Positions 46,588 to 57,103 are shown, counted from the first letter of the stretch. The stretch: DNA of 60,847 nucleotides from an uncultured Lachnospiraceae bacterium (GCA_902767015.1 CACXFV010000113.1:1-60847), one strand, 5' to 3'. Notes: a model not told the origin generated them from the sequence alone. Numbers and translations: made by a program.

Positions 46588-46697
46588 TAAGTGGTTAGAA
46601 ATTGTATAGTTATTGGCAGGCAGAGTTTAGCTGCATGTAGTAATGGAATAAGATTCATCAGTATGCGCAATATATTATCATGGAGGTGTATATTTCT

Positions 46698-48677
46698 ATG
46701 GAGTTTAAGTTACATTCGGAATATCAGCCGACAGGAGACCAGCCGCAGGCTATTGCAAAGCTGGTTCAAGGTTTTAAAGAGGGCAATCAATTTGAGACAT
46801 TGTTAGGCGTTACCGGTTCGGGTAAGACTTATACGATGGCGAATATTATAGCACAGCTTAATAAGCCGACACTGGTATTGGCACATAATAAGACGTTGGC
46901 GGCGCAGTTGTATTCAGAATTTAAGGAATTTTTTCCGGAGAATGCGGTGGAATATTTTGTGTCCTATTATGATTATTATCAGCCGGAGGCTTATGTGCCC
47001 TCTACTGATACCTATATTGAGAAGGATTCCTCCATTAATGATGAGATAGATAAATTGCGACATTCCGCGACGGCAGCGCTGTCAGAGCGCAGGGATGTCA
47101 TCATCATTTCCAGTGTGTCTTGTATTTATGGTTTGGGAAGTCCGATAGACTATCAGAATATGGTACTATCACTTCGGCCGGGAATGATTAAGGACAGAGA
47201 CGAGGTTTTGAGAAAATTAGTAGACATACAGTACTCGCGTAACGAGATGGATTTCAAGAGAGGAACCTTTAGGGTTCGGGGAGATACCGTAGAGATTTTT
47301 CCGGTGGTTTCTTCGGAGAATGCCATCAGGGTAGAATTTTTCGGCGATGAGATAGACAGAATTACCCAGATTGATACGCTGACGGGGGAAATCAAAAGCA
47401 GATTGGAGCATATTGCCATATTTCCGGCTTCTCACTATGTTGTGCCGCAGGATAAGATTAATGAGGCAATTAAGACGATAGAGGCAGAGTTAGAGGAGAG
47501 AGTCAGGTATTTTAAGAGTGAAGATAAACTGTTAGAGGCACAGAGAATTTCGGAGAGAACCAATTTTGACATAGAGATGTTAAGAGAGACCGGTTTTTGC
47601 TCCGGAATTGAGAATTATTCCAGACATCTGGCGGGACTGGAGCCTGGAGCTACACCACATACACTGCTGGATTATTTTCCGGATGATTTTCTGATTATGG
47701 TAGACGAGTCACATATTACCCTGCCACAGGTCAGGGGCATGTATGCGGGAGACCAGTCGCGAAAGAATACATTGGTGGAATATGGTTTTCGACTGCCATC
47801 GGCGAAAGATAATCGTCCGCTTAATTTTGAGGAATTTGAGAGTAAGATAGACCAGATGCTTTTTGTATCGGCTACACCGAATGAGTATGAGGCAGAGCAT
47901 GAATTACTTAGAGCAGAACAGATTATAAGACCTACGGGGCTTTTAGATCCGGAGATAATGGTCAGACCTGTAGAAGGACAGGTAGACGACCTGATTGGTG
48001 AAGTAAATAAAGAGACGGCAAAGAAGAATAAGGTTTTGGTAACAACGCTGACAAAGAGAATGGCTGAGGATTTGACGGAATATATGAAAGAGGCGGGTAT
48101 CAGGGTAAAATATCTGCATTCCGATATTGATACACTGGAGCGAACGGAGATTATAAGAGATATGCGTCTTGATGTTTTTGACGTGTTGGTTGGAATTAAT
48201 CTGCTACGAGAGGGACTTGACATTCCGGAGATTACACTCGTGGCGATACTGGATGCGGATAAAGAGGGATTTCTCCGTTCGGAGACATCACTGATACAGA
48301 CCATCGGCCGTGCCGCAAGAAATGCAGAGGGACATGTCATTATGTATGCCGACAGCGTGACGGATTCTATGCGCAATGCCATTGAGGAGACCGACAGAAG
48401 ACGGGAGATTCAGAAAAAATACAATGAAGAGCATGGAATTACACCAACGACAATCAAGAAGGCAGTTCGCGACAGAATCAGTATTACGAAAGAAGCGGTA
48501 GAGACGGTAGACCGGCTTGAAAAAGATCCGGAGTCAATGAGTGTCAAAGAGATAGAGAAATTGATTCAGAAGATTACCAAAGAGATGCAGAAGGCAGCCT
48601 CAGAGCTGAATTTCGAGGCGGCAGCAGAATTAAGAGACGAAATGCTGAAATTGAAAAAACAGATACATCAGAGCTAG
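46698..48677 (+). CDS. uvrB: Excinuclease ABC subunit B
   Basis: 659 residues, standard length. The damage-verifying helicase-like subunit of nucleotide excision repair. Walker [11 protein letters not shown], beta-hairpin region with [25 protein letters not shown] box [11 protein letters not shown], helicase motif [11 protein letters not shown], and the C-terminal UVR domain ([22 protein letters not shown]) that contacts UvrC/UvrA. GGAGGTG before ATG 46698; an upstream ATG (46680) overlaps that site. uvrA follows 40 bases later; uvrC is not in the window. Confidence 0.97.
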   Translation: MEFKLHSEYQPTGDQPQAIAKLVQGFKEGNQFETLLGVTGSGKTYTMANIIAQLNKPTLVLAHNKTLAAQLYSEFKEFFPENAVEYFVSYYDYYQPEAYVPSTDTYIEKDSSINDEIDKLRHSATAALSERRDVIIISSVSCIYGLGSPIDYQNMVLSLRPGMIKDRDEVLRKLVDIQYSRNEMDFKRGTFRVRGDTVEIFPVVSSENAIRVEFFGDEIDRITQIDTLTGEIKSRLEHIAIFPASHYVVPQDKINEAIKTIEAELEERVRYFKSEDKLLEAQRISERTNFDIEMLRETGFCSGIENYSRHLAGLEPGATPHTLLDYFPDDFLIMVDESHITLPQVRGMYAGDQSRKNTLVEYGFRLPSAKDNRPLNFEEFESKIDQMLFVSATPNEYEAEHELLRAEQIIRPTGLLDPEIMVRPVEGQVDDLIGEVNKETAKKNKVLVTTLTKRMAEDLTEYMKEAGIRVKYLHSDIDTLERTEIIRDMRLDVFDVLVGINLLREGLDIPEITLVAILDADKEGFLRSETSLIQTIGRAARNAEGHVIMYADSVTDSMRNAIEETDRRREIQKKYNEEHGITPTTIKKAVRDRISITKEAVETVDRLEKDPESMSVKEIEKLIQKITKEMQKAASELNFEAAAELRDEMLKLKKQIHQS

Positions 48678-48717
48678 AGAATGCAATTGATGTTGCATCA
48701 GCGACAGGAGGAATAAA

Positions 48718-51672
48718 ATGGCGGAAAGAGATATGATTAATCAATCAGATGTGGAAGATGTTTTTATTATAGGGAAGGACAGAACCCTCGAAGGCGATGT
48801 GGAGCGAATGAATGAAGTGATTCATAAAAAAGTCGTTCCGCAGGCGCAGAGGCAGTTTATCAAAATAAGAGGTGCTTCAGAACATAATCTGAAGCATATT
48901 GATATTGATATACCAAGAAATGAATTTGTGGTGCTGACGGGCTTAAGCGGTTCCGGTAAGTCATCACTTGCTTTTGATACCATTTATGCTGAGGGACAGA
49001 GAAGATATATGGAATCTCTGTCTTCTTATGCAAGACAGTTTCTAGGACAGATGGAAAAGCCGGAGGTAGAGAGCATAGAGGGACTTTCGCCGGCGATATC
49101 CATTGACCAGAAATCAACCAACCGAAATCCGCGTTCAACCGTGGGAACGGTGACAGAGATATATGATTATTTCAGACTACTCTATGCAAGAATAGGAATT
49201 CCGCATTGTCCGAAATGTGGTAAAGAGATTATGAAGCAGACGGTAGACCAGATGGTGGATACGCTCATGACCTTGCCGGAGAGAACGAAGTTGCAGCTGC
49301 TTGCACCGGTCGTAAGGGGGCGCAAGGGTGAACATGCGAAGGTGATAGAGCAGGCAAAAAAAGCGGGATATGTGCGTATCCGGGTGGATGGAAGCATGTA
49401 TGAGCTGAGTGAGGAAATTAAGCTTGAAAAGAACAAAAAGCATAATATAGAGATTGTTGTGGACAGACTTGCCATTCGAGAAGGTATTGAAAAACGTCTG
49501 ACGGATTCCATAGAGACAGTGCTCGGATTGTCAGATGGATTACTGATTGTAGATGTGATTGACGGAGAAACGATGAATTTTAGTGACAGTTTTTCATGTC
49601 CCGATTGTGGAATCAGCATTGATGAGATACAACCGAGAAGCTTTTCTTTTAATAATCCTTTTGGTGCCTGTCCGGAATGTTTTGGTCTGGGATATAAGAT
49701 GGAATTTGATGAAGAATTGATGATACCCGATAAGAGCCTGAGTTTAAATGAAGGAGCGATAGTGGCAATGGGCTGGCAGTCCAGCGGTAGTGAAGGCAGC
49801 TTTACCCATGCAATACTTGAAGCATTGGCAGAGGAATATCATTTTTCTCTTGACACACCTTATGAGGAGTTGAGTGATGAAGTAAGGAATGTTATTATCC
49901 ATGGAACAGGGGGAAAGTCTGTAAAGGTACATTATAAAGGACAGCGTGGTGAGGGCATCTATGATGTGGAATTTGAAGGACTCATCAGAAATGAGCAGCG
50001 AAGATACAGAGAGACCAGCTCGGATGTGATGAAGCAGGAATATGAAGAATTTATGACGATTACGCCATGTAAGGAATGTAAGGGACAGAGACTTAAAAAG
50101 TCCTCTCTTGCGGTTACGGTTTCCGATAAAAATATATACGAGATAACCTCGTTTTCCATCAGAGATTTACAGCAATATCTTGAAAAGATGGAAATCAGTG
50201 AAAGACAGTTATATATTGGAGGAGAAATTTTAAAGGAAATAAAAGCAAGGATTAAGTTTTTGATGGATGTCGGTCTTGATTATCTGACACTTTCAAGGGC
50301 AACGGGAACACTTTCCGGCGGGGAGGCGCAGAGAATAAGACTGGCCACCCAGATTGGTTCGGGACTTGTGGGGGTAGCCTATATCCTTGATGAGCCGAGT
50401 ATCGGACTTCACCAGAGAGATAATGATAAACTGCTTGCCACTTTAATGCATCTGCGAGACCTTGGCAACACGCTTGTGGTGGTGGAACATGATGAAGATA
50501 CCATGAGGGCAGCAGACTACATTGTGGATATAGGACCGGGGGCAGGAGAGCATGGCGGAGAGGTAGTGGCAGTGGGAACTGCAGAGGACATTATGAAGAT
50601 ACCGGAATCTATTACCGGTGCTTATCTCAGTGGAAAGTGCAAGATACCGGTACCTGAGAAAAGAAGGCAACCGACGGGATTTCTGACTGTCAAGGGAGCA
50701 AGGCAGAATAATCTGAAGAATATTGATGTAGATATTCCGTTGGGAGTAATGACCTGTGTAACCGGGGTGTCAGGTTCAGGAAAAAGTTCGCTGGTAAATG
50801 AGATTCTGTACAAGTCTCTGGCAAAAAAACTAAACAGGGCGAGAACTATAGCGGGTGATCATGATGAAATAATGGGCGTTGAAAGGCTTGATAAGGTTAT
50901 TGACATTGACCAGTCTCCGATTGGAAGAACACCTCGTTCCAATCCTGCCACCTATACGGGTGTGTTCGATTTAATAAGAGATTTGTTTGCAGGCACTCCT
51001 GATGCCAAAGCAATGGGATACAAGAAGGGAAGATTCAGCTTTAATGTCAAGGGAGGAAGATGCGAGGCATGTTCCGGTGACGGAATTATTAAGATAGAGA
51101 TGCATTTCCTTCCTGATGTATATGTGCCTTGTGAAGTATGCGGCGGTAAGAGGTATAACCGCGAAACACTGGAAGTTAAGTACAAGGGAAAGAGTATTTT
51201 TGATGTATTGGACATGACTGTAGAGGAGGCAATGAAGTTTTTTGAAAATGTTCCTTCTATCTATAGAAAGATTGCTACACTGTATGATGTAGGTCTGTCT
51301 TATTTAAAACTGGGACAGCCATCAACGACACTTTCAGGGGGAGAGGCGCAGAGAATTAAGCTTGCCACCGAGCTTAGCAGGCGGGGAACAGGCAAGACAA
51401 TCTATATTCTTGATGAGCCGACTACAGGTCTTCATTTTGCAGATGTGCATAAGCTGGTAGAGATACTCAGAAAGCTATCGGAGGGCGGCAATACAGTGGT
51501 GGTTATTGAACACAACCTTGATGTGATTAAAGTGGCAGACTATATTATTGATATTGGACCAGAGGGAGGCGACCGTGGCGGACGAATCGTAGCAGCAGGT
51601 ACACCTGAGGAGGTTGCTGAGAATAAGAAGTCCTATACAGGACAATATGTAAAGAAGTATCTGAAGCGGTAA
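48718..51672 (+). CDS. uvrA: Excinuclease ABC subunit A
   Basis: 984 residues, the damage-sensing ABC-type ATPase of nucleotide excision repair. Two ATPase modules: Walker [10 protein letters not shown] and GVSGSGKSS, signatures [14 protein letters not shown] and [14 protein letters not shown]. Zinc modules CPKC...CPDC/CPEC and CEAC...CEVC. The usual start ([11 protein letters not shown]) is preceded by about 44 extra residues ([16 protein letters not shown]...), and AGGAGG directly before ATG 48718 shows the extension is translated. It follows uvrB and likely shares its promoter. Confidence 0.97.
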   Translation: MAERDMINQSDVEDVFIIGKDRTLEGDVERMNEVIHKKVVPQAQRQFIKIRGASEHNLKHIDIDIPRNEFVVLTGLSGSGKSSLAFDTIYAEGQRRYMESLSSYARQFLGQMEKPEVESIEGLSPAISIDQKSTNRNPRSTVGTVTEIYDYFRLLYARIGIPHCPKCGKEIMKQTVDQMVDTLMTLPERTKLQLLAPVVRGRKGEHAKVIEQAKKAGYVRIRVDGSMYELSEEIKLEKNKKHNIEIVVDRLAIREGIEKRLTDSIETVLGLSDGLLIVDVIDGETMNFSDSFSCPDCGISIDEIQPRSFSFNNPFGACPECFGLGYKMEFDEELMIPDKSLSLNEGAIVAMGWQSSGSEGSFTHAILEALAEEYHFSLDTPYEELSDEVRNVIIHGTGGKSVKVHYKGQRGEGIYDVEFEGLIRNEQRRYRETSSDVMKQEYEEFMTITPCKECKGQRLKKSSLAVTVSDKNIYEITSFSIRDLQQYLEKMEISERQLYIGGEILKEIKARIKFLMDVGLDYLTLSRATGTLSGGEAQRIRLATQIGSGLVGVAYILDEPSIGLHQRDNDKLLATLMHLRDLGNTLVVVEHDEDTMRAADYIVDIGPGAGEHGGEVVAVGTAEDIMKIPESITGAYLSGKCKIPVPEKRRQPTGFLTVKGARQNNLKNIDVDIPLGVMTCVTGVSGSGKSSLVNEILYKSLAKKLNRARTIAGDHDEIMGVERLDKVIDIDQSPIGRTPRSNPATYTGVFDLIRDLFAGTPDAKAMGYKKGRFSFNVKGGRCEACSGDGIIKIEMHFLPDVYVPCEVCGGKRYNRETLEVKYKGKSIFDVLDMTVEEAMKFFENVPSIYRKIATLYDVGLSYLKLGQPSTTLSGGEAQRIKLATELSRRGTGKTIYILDEPTTGLHFADVHKLVEILRKLSEGGNTVVVIEHNLDVIKVADYIIDIGPEGGDRGGRIVAAGTPEEVAENKKSYTGQYVKKYLKR

Positions 51673-51943
51673 GCTGCTGACCGGAACCTCAACCAAACTG
51701 AGCAGCCTGCTATGAAAGCAGTAATAAAGGTGTGAAACGCCGTGTCTGTGAAGTGCCTGCAAAGTGTAGTTCAAGGATGCCTGTGAATGGTGACCTCAAG
51801 AAAGAGGAATATAGTACGAATATGAAAAAATAGGGGAAACATATAATGATATAGATTATGATAAAGTAGAAAAAGGAAGCACCTGTCCTTGAGAATAGGT
51901 AGAGTGTATCCACAGGAAAGCGTGAAAAGTGAGGAATATGTAA

Positions 51944-53836
51944 ATGTCATCAGTTGTTGAAAAGGTAACCGGTATTAATGAAAGCATTAATCAACTGGTA
52001 TGGGGGATTCCGATGTTGGTATTAATCATATCAACAGGGATTTTAATGACAATAAGAACAGGTTTTTTCCAGATTGTACGGGCAAAATATGTAGGTGATG
52101 AGACATTTTTTGCCATTTTTAAAAAACGTCACGTAACAAAGACAAAGGATAAAAAAGCGATTTCGCAGTTTCAGGCACTCACTACAGCTCTGGCGGCCAC
52201 CATTGGAACCGGTAATATAGCAGGTGTTGCCACTGCCATCACGGTAGGCGGTCCGGGAGCCATCTTCTGGATGTGGGTATCCGCCTTTTTTGGGATGATG
52301 ACCAATTATTCTGAAAATGTACTGGGAATTTATTATAGAAGAAAGAATGATAAGGGAGAGTGGTCAGGTGGTGCGATGTATTACCTTCGGGATGGACTTG
52401 GCAGTAAAAAAGGTATGAAGGGGATTGCCCATTTCCTGGCGGTGCTTTTTGCTGTTTTTTGTGTGTTAGCATCTTTTGGAATCGGCAACATGACACAGGT
52501 CAATTCGATAGCAGATGCAATGCATACAAATTTTGATGTGCCTGTACTTCTCACAGGAATCGTTCTTGCGGTGATAGCGGCGCTTGTCATTGTGGGTGGT
52601 ATCAAGCGTATTGGCAGAGTTACGGAAAAATTAGTACCCTTTATGGCTTTGGCATACATCATTGGTGCCTTGGTTATATTCTTTGCCAACTACAGACAGA
52701 TTTCGTTTGTATTTGGAAGCATCTTTCAAGATGCATTTAATGTGTCGGCTATCGGTGGAGGAGTTGGAGGTTATGTCATCAAGAGAGCAATAACGATGGG
52801 ATTTAAGCGAGGCGTATTTTCAAATGAGGCTGGACTTGGTTCTTCGGTAATGGTGCATTCTGCGTCGGATGTAAAAGAGCCGGTTATTCAAGGAATGTGG
52901 GGAATCTTTGAAGTCTTTTTTGACACAATAATTGTGTGTACCCTTACTTCGTTTGTTCTCCTATCAAGCAGTGTAGATGCACCGTCACAAAATCAGGTTT
53001 TTAAAAGTCTTACCACAAAGGCGCAGATTTTTAGTATAGCAGGACATATAGAAGAGGGAAAGAGACTTCCGCTGATAGATCAGGAATATAATCTTATGAT
53101 GCTTCAAACCGATGGGGAGGGAACCACAAAACTATATCAGGAAATCCCTGATACAGGAAAAATAAAAACTGACAGCAAGTATATAGAAGTTATGGCTTAT
53201 GGTAATACCTATTATGTGCAGGCAATGAAACCTGAGGATGCCAAAGAGGCAGATTATGTCTATACCAACATCATGTCAATCAAAGCGAATGCTGCTAAGG
53301 ATGCTGATGGAAAGGCTATTAGGGATGATGAGGGAAATATGATGGTAGATTCCATTACGGTGTCACCGATTAATGGAGTTTCACTGGTGTCATATGCATT
53401 TTCGCGAAGATTTGGTGATATAGCAGGTAAGATTCTTGCCATAGCTATTTTGTTATTTGCATTTTCGACAGTTTTAGGATGGTCCTTCTATGGAACAAAA
53501 GCGATGGAATATCTGCTGGGAACAAAATCTACCATTATATATAAAGTGATTTTTGTGTGCTTTATTGTAGTTGGTGCGACTCTTAATCTGGGTCTTGCAT
53601 GGGACATTGCAGATACGCTGAATGGACTGATGGCAATCCCGAATTTAATTGCTGTACTTGCACTTTCGGGAACTGTTGTGAAAATTACTAAGAATTATGC
53701 GGACAGGAAGTTCAAGCAAAACAGGGCGGGGGATAATGGAAAACATGCTATGCAGCCATCAAATATTGTGCCTATGTTGTCAGCGTTTGAGGATATACAA
53801 AATGAACATGAAAAAATAGTAAGAGGAGAGCATTAA
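51944..53836 (+). CDS. AGCS family sodium:alanine/glycine symporter with inserted loop
   Basis: 630 residues against roughly 450-500 for the family. The family core is intact: TTALAATIGTGNIAGVATAI, GGPGAIFWMW, GFKRGVFSNEAGLGSS, and FAFSTVLGWSFYG near the end. Between about residues 343 and 478 lies a hydrophilic insert (SVDAPSQNQVF ... VDSITVSPI) in a loop predicted to face outside. It imports small neutral amino acids with Na+. GAGG lies nine bases before the ATG. It is a single-gene unit between uvrA and the convergent flavodiiron gene. Confidence 0.9.
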   Translation: MSSVVEKVTGINESINQLVWGIPMLVLIISTGILMTIRTGFFQIVRAKYVGDETFFAIFKKRHVTKTKDKKAISQFQALTTALAATIGTGNIAGVATAITVGGPGAIFWMWVSAFFGMMTNYSENVLGIYYRRKNDKGEWSGGAMYYLRDGLGSKKGMKGIAHFLAVLFAVFCVLASFGIGNMTQVNSIADAMHTNFDVPVLLTGIVLAVIAALVIVGGIKRIGRVTEKLVPFMALAYIIGALVIFFANYRQISFVFGSIFQDAFNVSAIGGGVGGYVIKRAITMGFKRGVFSNEAGLGSSVMVHSASDVKEPVIQGMWGIFEVFFDTIIVCTLTSFVLLSSSVDAPSQNQVFKSLTTKAQIFSIAGHIEEGKRLPLIDQEYNLMMLQTDGEGTTKLYQEIPDTGKIKTDSKYIEVMAYGNTYYVQAMKPEDAKEADYVYTNIMSIKANAAKDADGKAIRDDEGNMMVDSITVSPINGVSLVSYAFSRRFGDIAGKILAIAILLFAFSTVLGWSFYGTKAMEYLLGTKSTIIYKVIFVCFIVVGATLNLGLAWDIADTLNGLMAIPNLIAVLALSGTVVKITKNYADRKFKQNRAGDNGKHAMQPSNIVPMLSAFEDIQNEHEKIVRGEH

Positions 53837-53884
53837 TAACAGTCTGTAAGCAACTCAGGAACTGTTTATAATTAAGCTTTATCA

Positions 53885-53927
53885 TTTTCTGCTGAAATAC
53901 CTGCGTTTACGGTATTTCAGCAGAAAA
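53885..53927. terminator. Bidirectional hairpin between AGCS and flavodiiron genes
   Basis: TTTTCTGCTGAAATAC (53885-53900) pairs perfectly with GTATTTCAGCAGAAAA (53912-53927), 16 pairs, 11-base loop, between convergent genes. The stem ends in A-T pairs that supply the T run on each strand. Confidence 0.8.
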
Positions 53928-54035
53928 ATAAATGAACACTTCCTTATTTATTCCACGACTTGTGAACAGTGATATTATGAATAATTTGTATATGAATATT
54001 TCAGTTTAACAGGCATAGCTATTTTGAAAAGCACA

Positions 54036-55208
54036 TTATTGACCGGCATTTACAATCGCTTCTGCCAATTCCTCAAGGACAACCATATTTTCTTCCTTGA
54101 GTGTAGTCTTTATCGTAACGGTTGGTTCTACTATAGTGACGTTTTTCAGTGTCTCCAGTACGGACTTCATTGTCTTTGCCGCCGTAGGTGCCCAAGAGCC
54201 ATTCTCCAAAATGCCAACTGTACGGTTCTGGTATGCTTTTGACTGGAGATGGTGAAGGAATTCCAGCATGCACGGAAATACACCGGCATCATAGCTTGCG
54301 GCAGCTAAAATCATTCTGTCATAGCGAAAAGCATCTTCGATTACTTCAGCCATATCTTCTCTGGCAAGGTCACTGACAATGACTTTCTCCTCACCTTTTG
54401 CTCGTATGATATCGGCCAGTTTTTCAGCTGCTTTTCCTGTATTGCCGTGAATAGAGGCATAGGCAATCAGGACACCTTTGTTTTCCGGTTTGTAGCTGCT
54501 CCATGTATCATAAAGTCCGATATAATAATCAAGATTTTCGGTCAGTATAGGTCCGTGCAGAGGACAAATCGTTTGAATATCCAGTTTTGCGGCTTTTTTA
54601 AGCAAGGCTTGGACAGGACCGCCGTATTTTCCCACGATGTTAAAATAATATCGTCTTGCTTCACAAGCCCAATCCTCATCAGCAGTTTGGGATAAGGCAC
54701 CAAATTTTCCAAATCCATCAGCCGTAAATAAAATCTTTTCACTGCTCTCATAGGTAACCATTACCTCCGGCCAGTGAACCATAGATGCCATATAGAAGGT
54801 TAGTGTATGAGCACCTAGTGCAAGTGTATCTCCTTCTTTGACAGTAATTGTTGCTGTGTTGGGAACATCAAAAAACTGTGGCAGCATAGCAAAGGTTTTG
54901 GCATTACCGACCAGTGTCACATCAGGATGATGCGCTAACAGTTTTAGGATACTGCCGGAATGATCCGGTTCAAGATGAGAAATCACCAGATAATCAAGAT
55001 GCCTGTCACCAAGGGCAGTATCAAGCTTGTCAATCCATTCCTCCATACATCGGGCATCTACGGTATCCATCAAAGCTGTTTTTTCATCTAAAATCAGGTA
55101 GGAATTGTAGGATACGCCCTCCGGCACTACATATTGGCTCTCAAATAAGTCGAGGTCAGTATCATCCACACCGATATAATGTATGGTGTCTGAAAAATTA
55201 GTGTTCAT
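54036..55208 (-). CDS. FprA-type flavodiiron protein
   Basis: 390 residues. N-terminal metallo-beta-lactamase-like diiron domain with ligands in HLEPDHSG and later MVHWPEVM, DGFGKFG and CPLHGPIL; C-terminal flavodoxin domain starting GVLIAYASIHGNTGKAAEKL. It reduces O2 (or NO) to water (or N2O) with electrons from rubredoxin or NADH-rubredoxin reductase, protecting anaerobes. AGAAAGGA precedes the ATG. Single-gene unit with a probable own promoter. Confidence 0.93.
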   Translation of the reverse strand: MNTNFSDTIHYIGVDDTDLDLFESQYVVPEGVSYNSYLILDEKTALMDTVDARCMEEWIDKLDTALGDRHLDYLVISHLEPDHSGSILKLLAHHPDVTLVGNAKTFAMLPQFFDVPNTATITVKEGDTLALGAHTLTFYMASMVHWPEVMVTYESSEKILFTADGFGKFGALSQTADEDWACEARRYYFNIVGKYGGPVQALLKKAAKLDIQTICPLHGPILTENLDYYIGLYDTWSSYKPENKGVLIAYASIHGNTGKAAEKLADIIRAKGEEKVIVSDLAREDMAEVIEDAFRYDRMILAAASYDAGVFPCMLEFLHHLQSKAYQNRTVGILENGSWAPTAAKTMKSVLETLKNVTIVEPTVTIKTTLKEENMVVLEELAEAIVNAGQ

Positions 55209-55234
55209 ATAGTTGTGTCCTTTCTGTTATTTAG

Positions 55235-55289
55235 TACTTAAAACCACTCATACCTTAGAAAAGAAAATATAGCGAAAAGGTTTTAAGTA
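55235..55289. repeat. 11-bp inverted repeat in the flavodiiron gene leader
   Basis: TACTTAAAACC (55235-55245) and GGTTTTAAGTA (55279-55289) are perfect complements 33 bases apart, in the upstream region of the flavodiiron gene. It could be an operator pair or a leader stem. Confidence 0.5.
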
Positions 55290-55318
55290 GTTTAAACTCT
55301 CTGATTTAAATTAAATAT

Positions 55319-55347
55319 ATGGTATCATAGAATATAGTTTATTTCAA
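55319..55347 (-). promoter_or_regulatory. Candidate promoter of the flavodiiron gene
   Basis: On the minus strand TTGAAA (55347-55342), 17 bases, TACCAT (55324-55319). It lies upstream of the inverted repeat, so the repeat would be in the transcript. Confidence 0.4.
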
Positions 55348-55369
55348 CTATTCAAAATATTTTATCCTG

Positions 55370-55747
55370 TCATGGAGACAGATGATTTTTTGTGTCAGTA
55401 TTAGTTGTGATACCAAATAAGGTCTTAAGAGCCTGTTTTTTTCCGTCACTAAGAGAACGATATATTTTGATCAGTTCTATTTCTTCCGTTGTATAGTCGG
55501 CAGGTGAAGCATAGTTGTCAGAAACAAGCCGTGTCTTTTTTTGTTCAGATGTCTCGCAGCCGGCCAGAAAATCAATAGATACTTCGAAATATTTCGCGAT
55601 TTTAATGACCTTGTCCAGTGCGGGAACAGAACCTTTATACCAGCTTCGAATGGTGCTTTCAGAAATATCAAGTTCATTGGCAAGTCTGTTTTTGCTCATA
55701 TGGTGGATGCTTAGCAGGCTGTCTAATTTTTCTAAAAAATAGTCCAT
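55370..55747 (-). CDS. XRE family transcriptional regulator
   Basis: 125 residues. N-terminal HTH_3 domain (KNRLANELDISESTIRSWYKGSVPALDKVIKIAKYFEVSIDFL) and a C-terminal helical part (TTEEIELIKIYRSLSDGKKQALKTLFGI) typical of small clostridial regulators. AAAGGA lies six bases before the ATG at 55747; the frame upstream is AT-rich leader. Two copies of CGAAATAT in its leader suggest it binds there. Possible targets: itself and the divergent small membrane protein genes. Confidence 0.87.
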   Translation of the reverse strand: MDYFLEKLDSLLSIHHMSKNRLANELDISESTIRSWYKGSVPALDKVIKIAKYFEVSIDFLAGCETSEQKKTRLVSDNYASPADYTTEEIELIKIYRSLSDGKKQALKTLFGITTNTDTKNHLSP

Positions 55748-55782
55748 ATAAATCCTTTCTTGCAAAATATATAAAAAAATAG

Positions 55783-55822
55783 CGAAATATAACGAAAATG
55801 ATATTGACAATCCGCGAAATAT
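55783..55822. promoter_or_regulatory. Candidate operator: CGAAATAT direct repeats
   Basis: CGAAATAT occurs at 55783-55790 and 55815-55822, starts 32 bases apart, about three helical turns. The second copy lies inside the spacer of the divergent promoter at 55804-55832. A palindromic CGAAATATTTCG is also present in the regulator gene at 55585-55596. Confidence 0.5.
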
Positions 55823-55832
55823 CGTGTATCAT
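55804..55832 (+). promoter_or_regulatory. Divergent sigma-A-like promoter
   Basis: TTGACA (55804-55809), 17 bases, TATCAT (55827-55832). It points away from the XRE gene toward the DUF4190 gene some 400 bases on. An inverted repeat ATTGACA/TGTCAAT flanks the spacer. Confidence 0.5.
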
Positions 55833-56235
55833 TCTGTCAATGGTAAACGAATGTTATTGAAAATCAGATTAAAATGAGTAGAATATCAGATTTCCGCATT
55901 CATTTGATAAAACAATATGATTCAAGTCACAGTATATATTTTGCAGTAATATTTTGTTATTCCGCTTAATGTTAAATGAAGTATTCAAACTATTTCATTA
56001 TAACATAAATACAAACGATTTGAATAGCAACTTTATTTTGAAACTGAGACATGAAAAAAATGGCAGCATTAGTTTGGCTGTTTTATGAACAGAAATCCAT
56101 AAAAAGCTTGAAAACTGCCAATTTTGTGTGTTTTATAGTAAAACCGGTACGACGGTATGACAGTGAATGATGGAAAATTGTGTATATAACAGAGTTTACA
56201 AATAAAAAATAGGTTAATATAAGGAGAGAGGAAAT
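55833..56235. other. Long leader or intergenic region
   Basis: About 400 AT-rich bases. The only noteworthy frame is 39 codons (56051-56170, MKKMAALVWLFYEQKS...), with a weak upstream site (CTGAGAC) and no recognised relative. No RNA family was recognised. Confidence 0.45.
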
Positions 56236-56556
56236 ATGGACAATCAAAGTTATAATCAGAGTCCCCAAAATTATAATCAGATGCCGCCATATCCGCCACA
56301 AAATCAGGGAGGTTCTAAGGGACTTGCTATTGCCTCTATGGTATTGGGAATCGTTGCTCTTGTACTTAGCTGTACGGGTTGGATTGCTATTATCTGTGGC
56401 TTGCTGGCTGTTATTATGGGAGGGGTATCTCTCGGTAAAAAAATGGGTGGAAAGGGTATGGCGATAGCGGGTCTTGTATGTGGTATTGTAGCACTCATTC
56501 CGGCTATTATTGTCATTACCACGGCAGCATCTATTCTATCAGAATTAGGGATTTAA
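56236..56556 (+). CDS. DUF4190-type small membrane protein
   Basis: 106 residues. The first 33 are Asn/Gln/Tyr/Pro-rich (SYNQSPQNYNQMPPYPPQNQ), followed by two membrane helices with the DUF4190 pattern GLAIASMVLGIVALVL and GKGMAIAGLVCGIVALI. Proteins of this family are common in clostridia and have no established function. AGGAGAGAGG lies before the ATG. The next gene follows after 13 bases. Confidence 0.85.
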   Translation: MDNQSYNQSPQNYNQMPPYPPQNQGGSKGLAIASMVLGIVALVLSCTGWIAIICGLLAVIMGGVSLGKKMGGKGMAIAGLVCGIVALIPAIIVITTAASILSELGI

Positions 56557-56569
56557 ATTATAAAATTAT

Positions 56570-57103
56570 ATGAATAAAAAGACATTATTATCAAGGCTGG
56601 CAGTGGTTATAATTCCATTGTTGGCTTTGATTATTTTTATATATGGGGACAAATTGATAGAATTAAGCCGGAATTTTCGCCCATGTTATGTGTTACAAAA
56701 AACAGGGTTTCTTTGTCCGGCATGTGGAAACACGAAAAGTGTTATTTGTCTGCTGCATGGGGACATATCGGGAAGTATTTCATATAACATAACTCCGCTC
56801 TCTTTATTACGAAACATCGTATTTGTTCTTGGAAAAACAGAAACTATATTGCCCAAATCGTTTGGAATCGGTTATGGGATTATGTTTTTTTTGATCCTAT
56901 ATTATATTTTGCGAAATATTTTTCCTATTTCCGCTGCCGGTATACTTGGGCTGCAAAGCAGACATTCATTTTCACCCGATAAGTTAGCGATAAAACGAAG
57001 TTTTAGAGCATTATCAAAGTGCGATGCACTGCAGATAATGTCGGTAGCCGGAAGTGTTGAAAGGGTAAATAATGCAATCTATATTCTATTTATCGTAATC
57101 TGA
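56570..57103 (+). CDS. DUF2752-type membrane protein with unusual tail
   Basis: 177 residues. One helix at the N-terminus, then the family core RPCYVLQKTGFLCPACGNTKS (CPxCG), a small helical region and a further membrane helix (about 103-122, GYGIMFFLILYYILRNIF). After residue ~125 the sequence turns hydrophilic, without a clear domain (SRHSFSPDKLAIKRSFRALSK); members usually end near here. A frameshift or rearrangement may have replaced the native end. No good ribosome site is seen, so translation may depend on the upstream gene. Confidence 0.7.
   Translation: MNKKTLLSRLAVVIIPLLALIIFIYGDKLIELSRNFRPCYVLQKTGFLCPACGNTKSVICLLHGDISGSISYNITPLSLLRNIVFVLGKTETILPKSFGIGYGIMFFLILYYILRNIFPISAAGILGLQSRHSFSPDKLAIKRSFRALSKCDALQIMSVAGSVERVNNAIYILFIVI

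Larger units (their letters stand above)
46238..46697. other. Intergenic region between ctpA and uvrB
   Basis: 460 bases. In order: a terminator (46296-46333), the dispersed motif with pseudoknot-capable arms (46390-46476), a perfect 9-bp hairpin (46489-46513), a likely promoter (46559-46587) and an open stretch to the uvrB ribosome site. No SOS (LexA) box was recognised with confidence. Confidence 0.55.

Noticed and set aside
51673-51943. Glycine riboswitch before the AGCS symporter
   Set aside because: No conserved glycine aptamer elements were recognised; only weak stems such as GCTGCT/AGCAGC were found.
56051-56170. 39-codon frame upstream of the DUF4190 gene
   Set aside because: Weak ribosome site and no recognised relative; kept only as a note in the intergenic entry.
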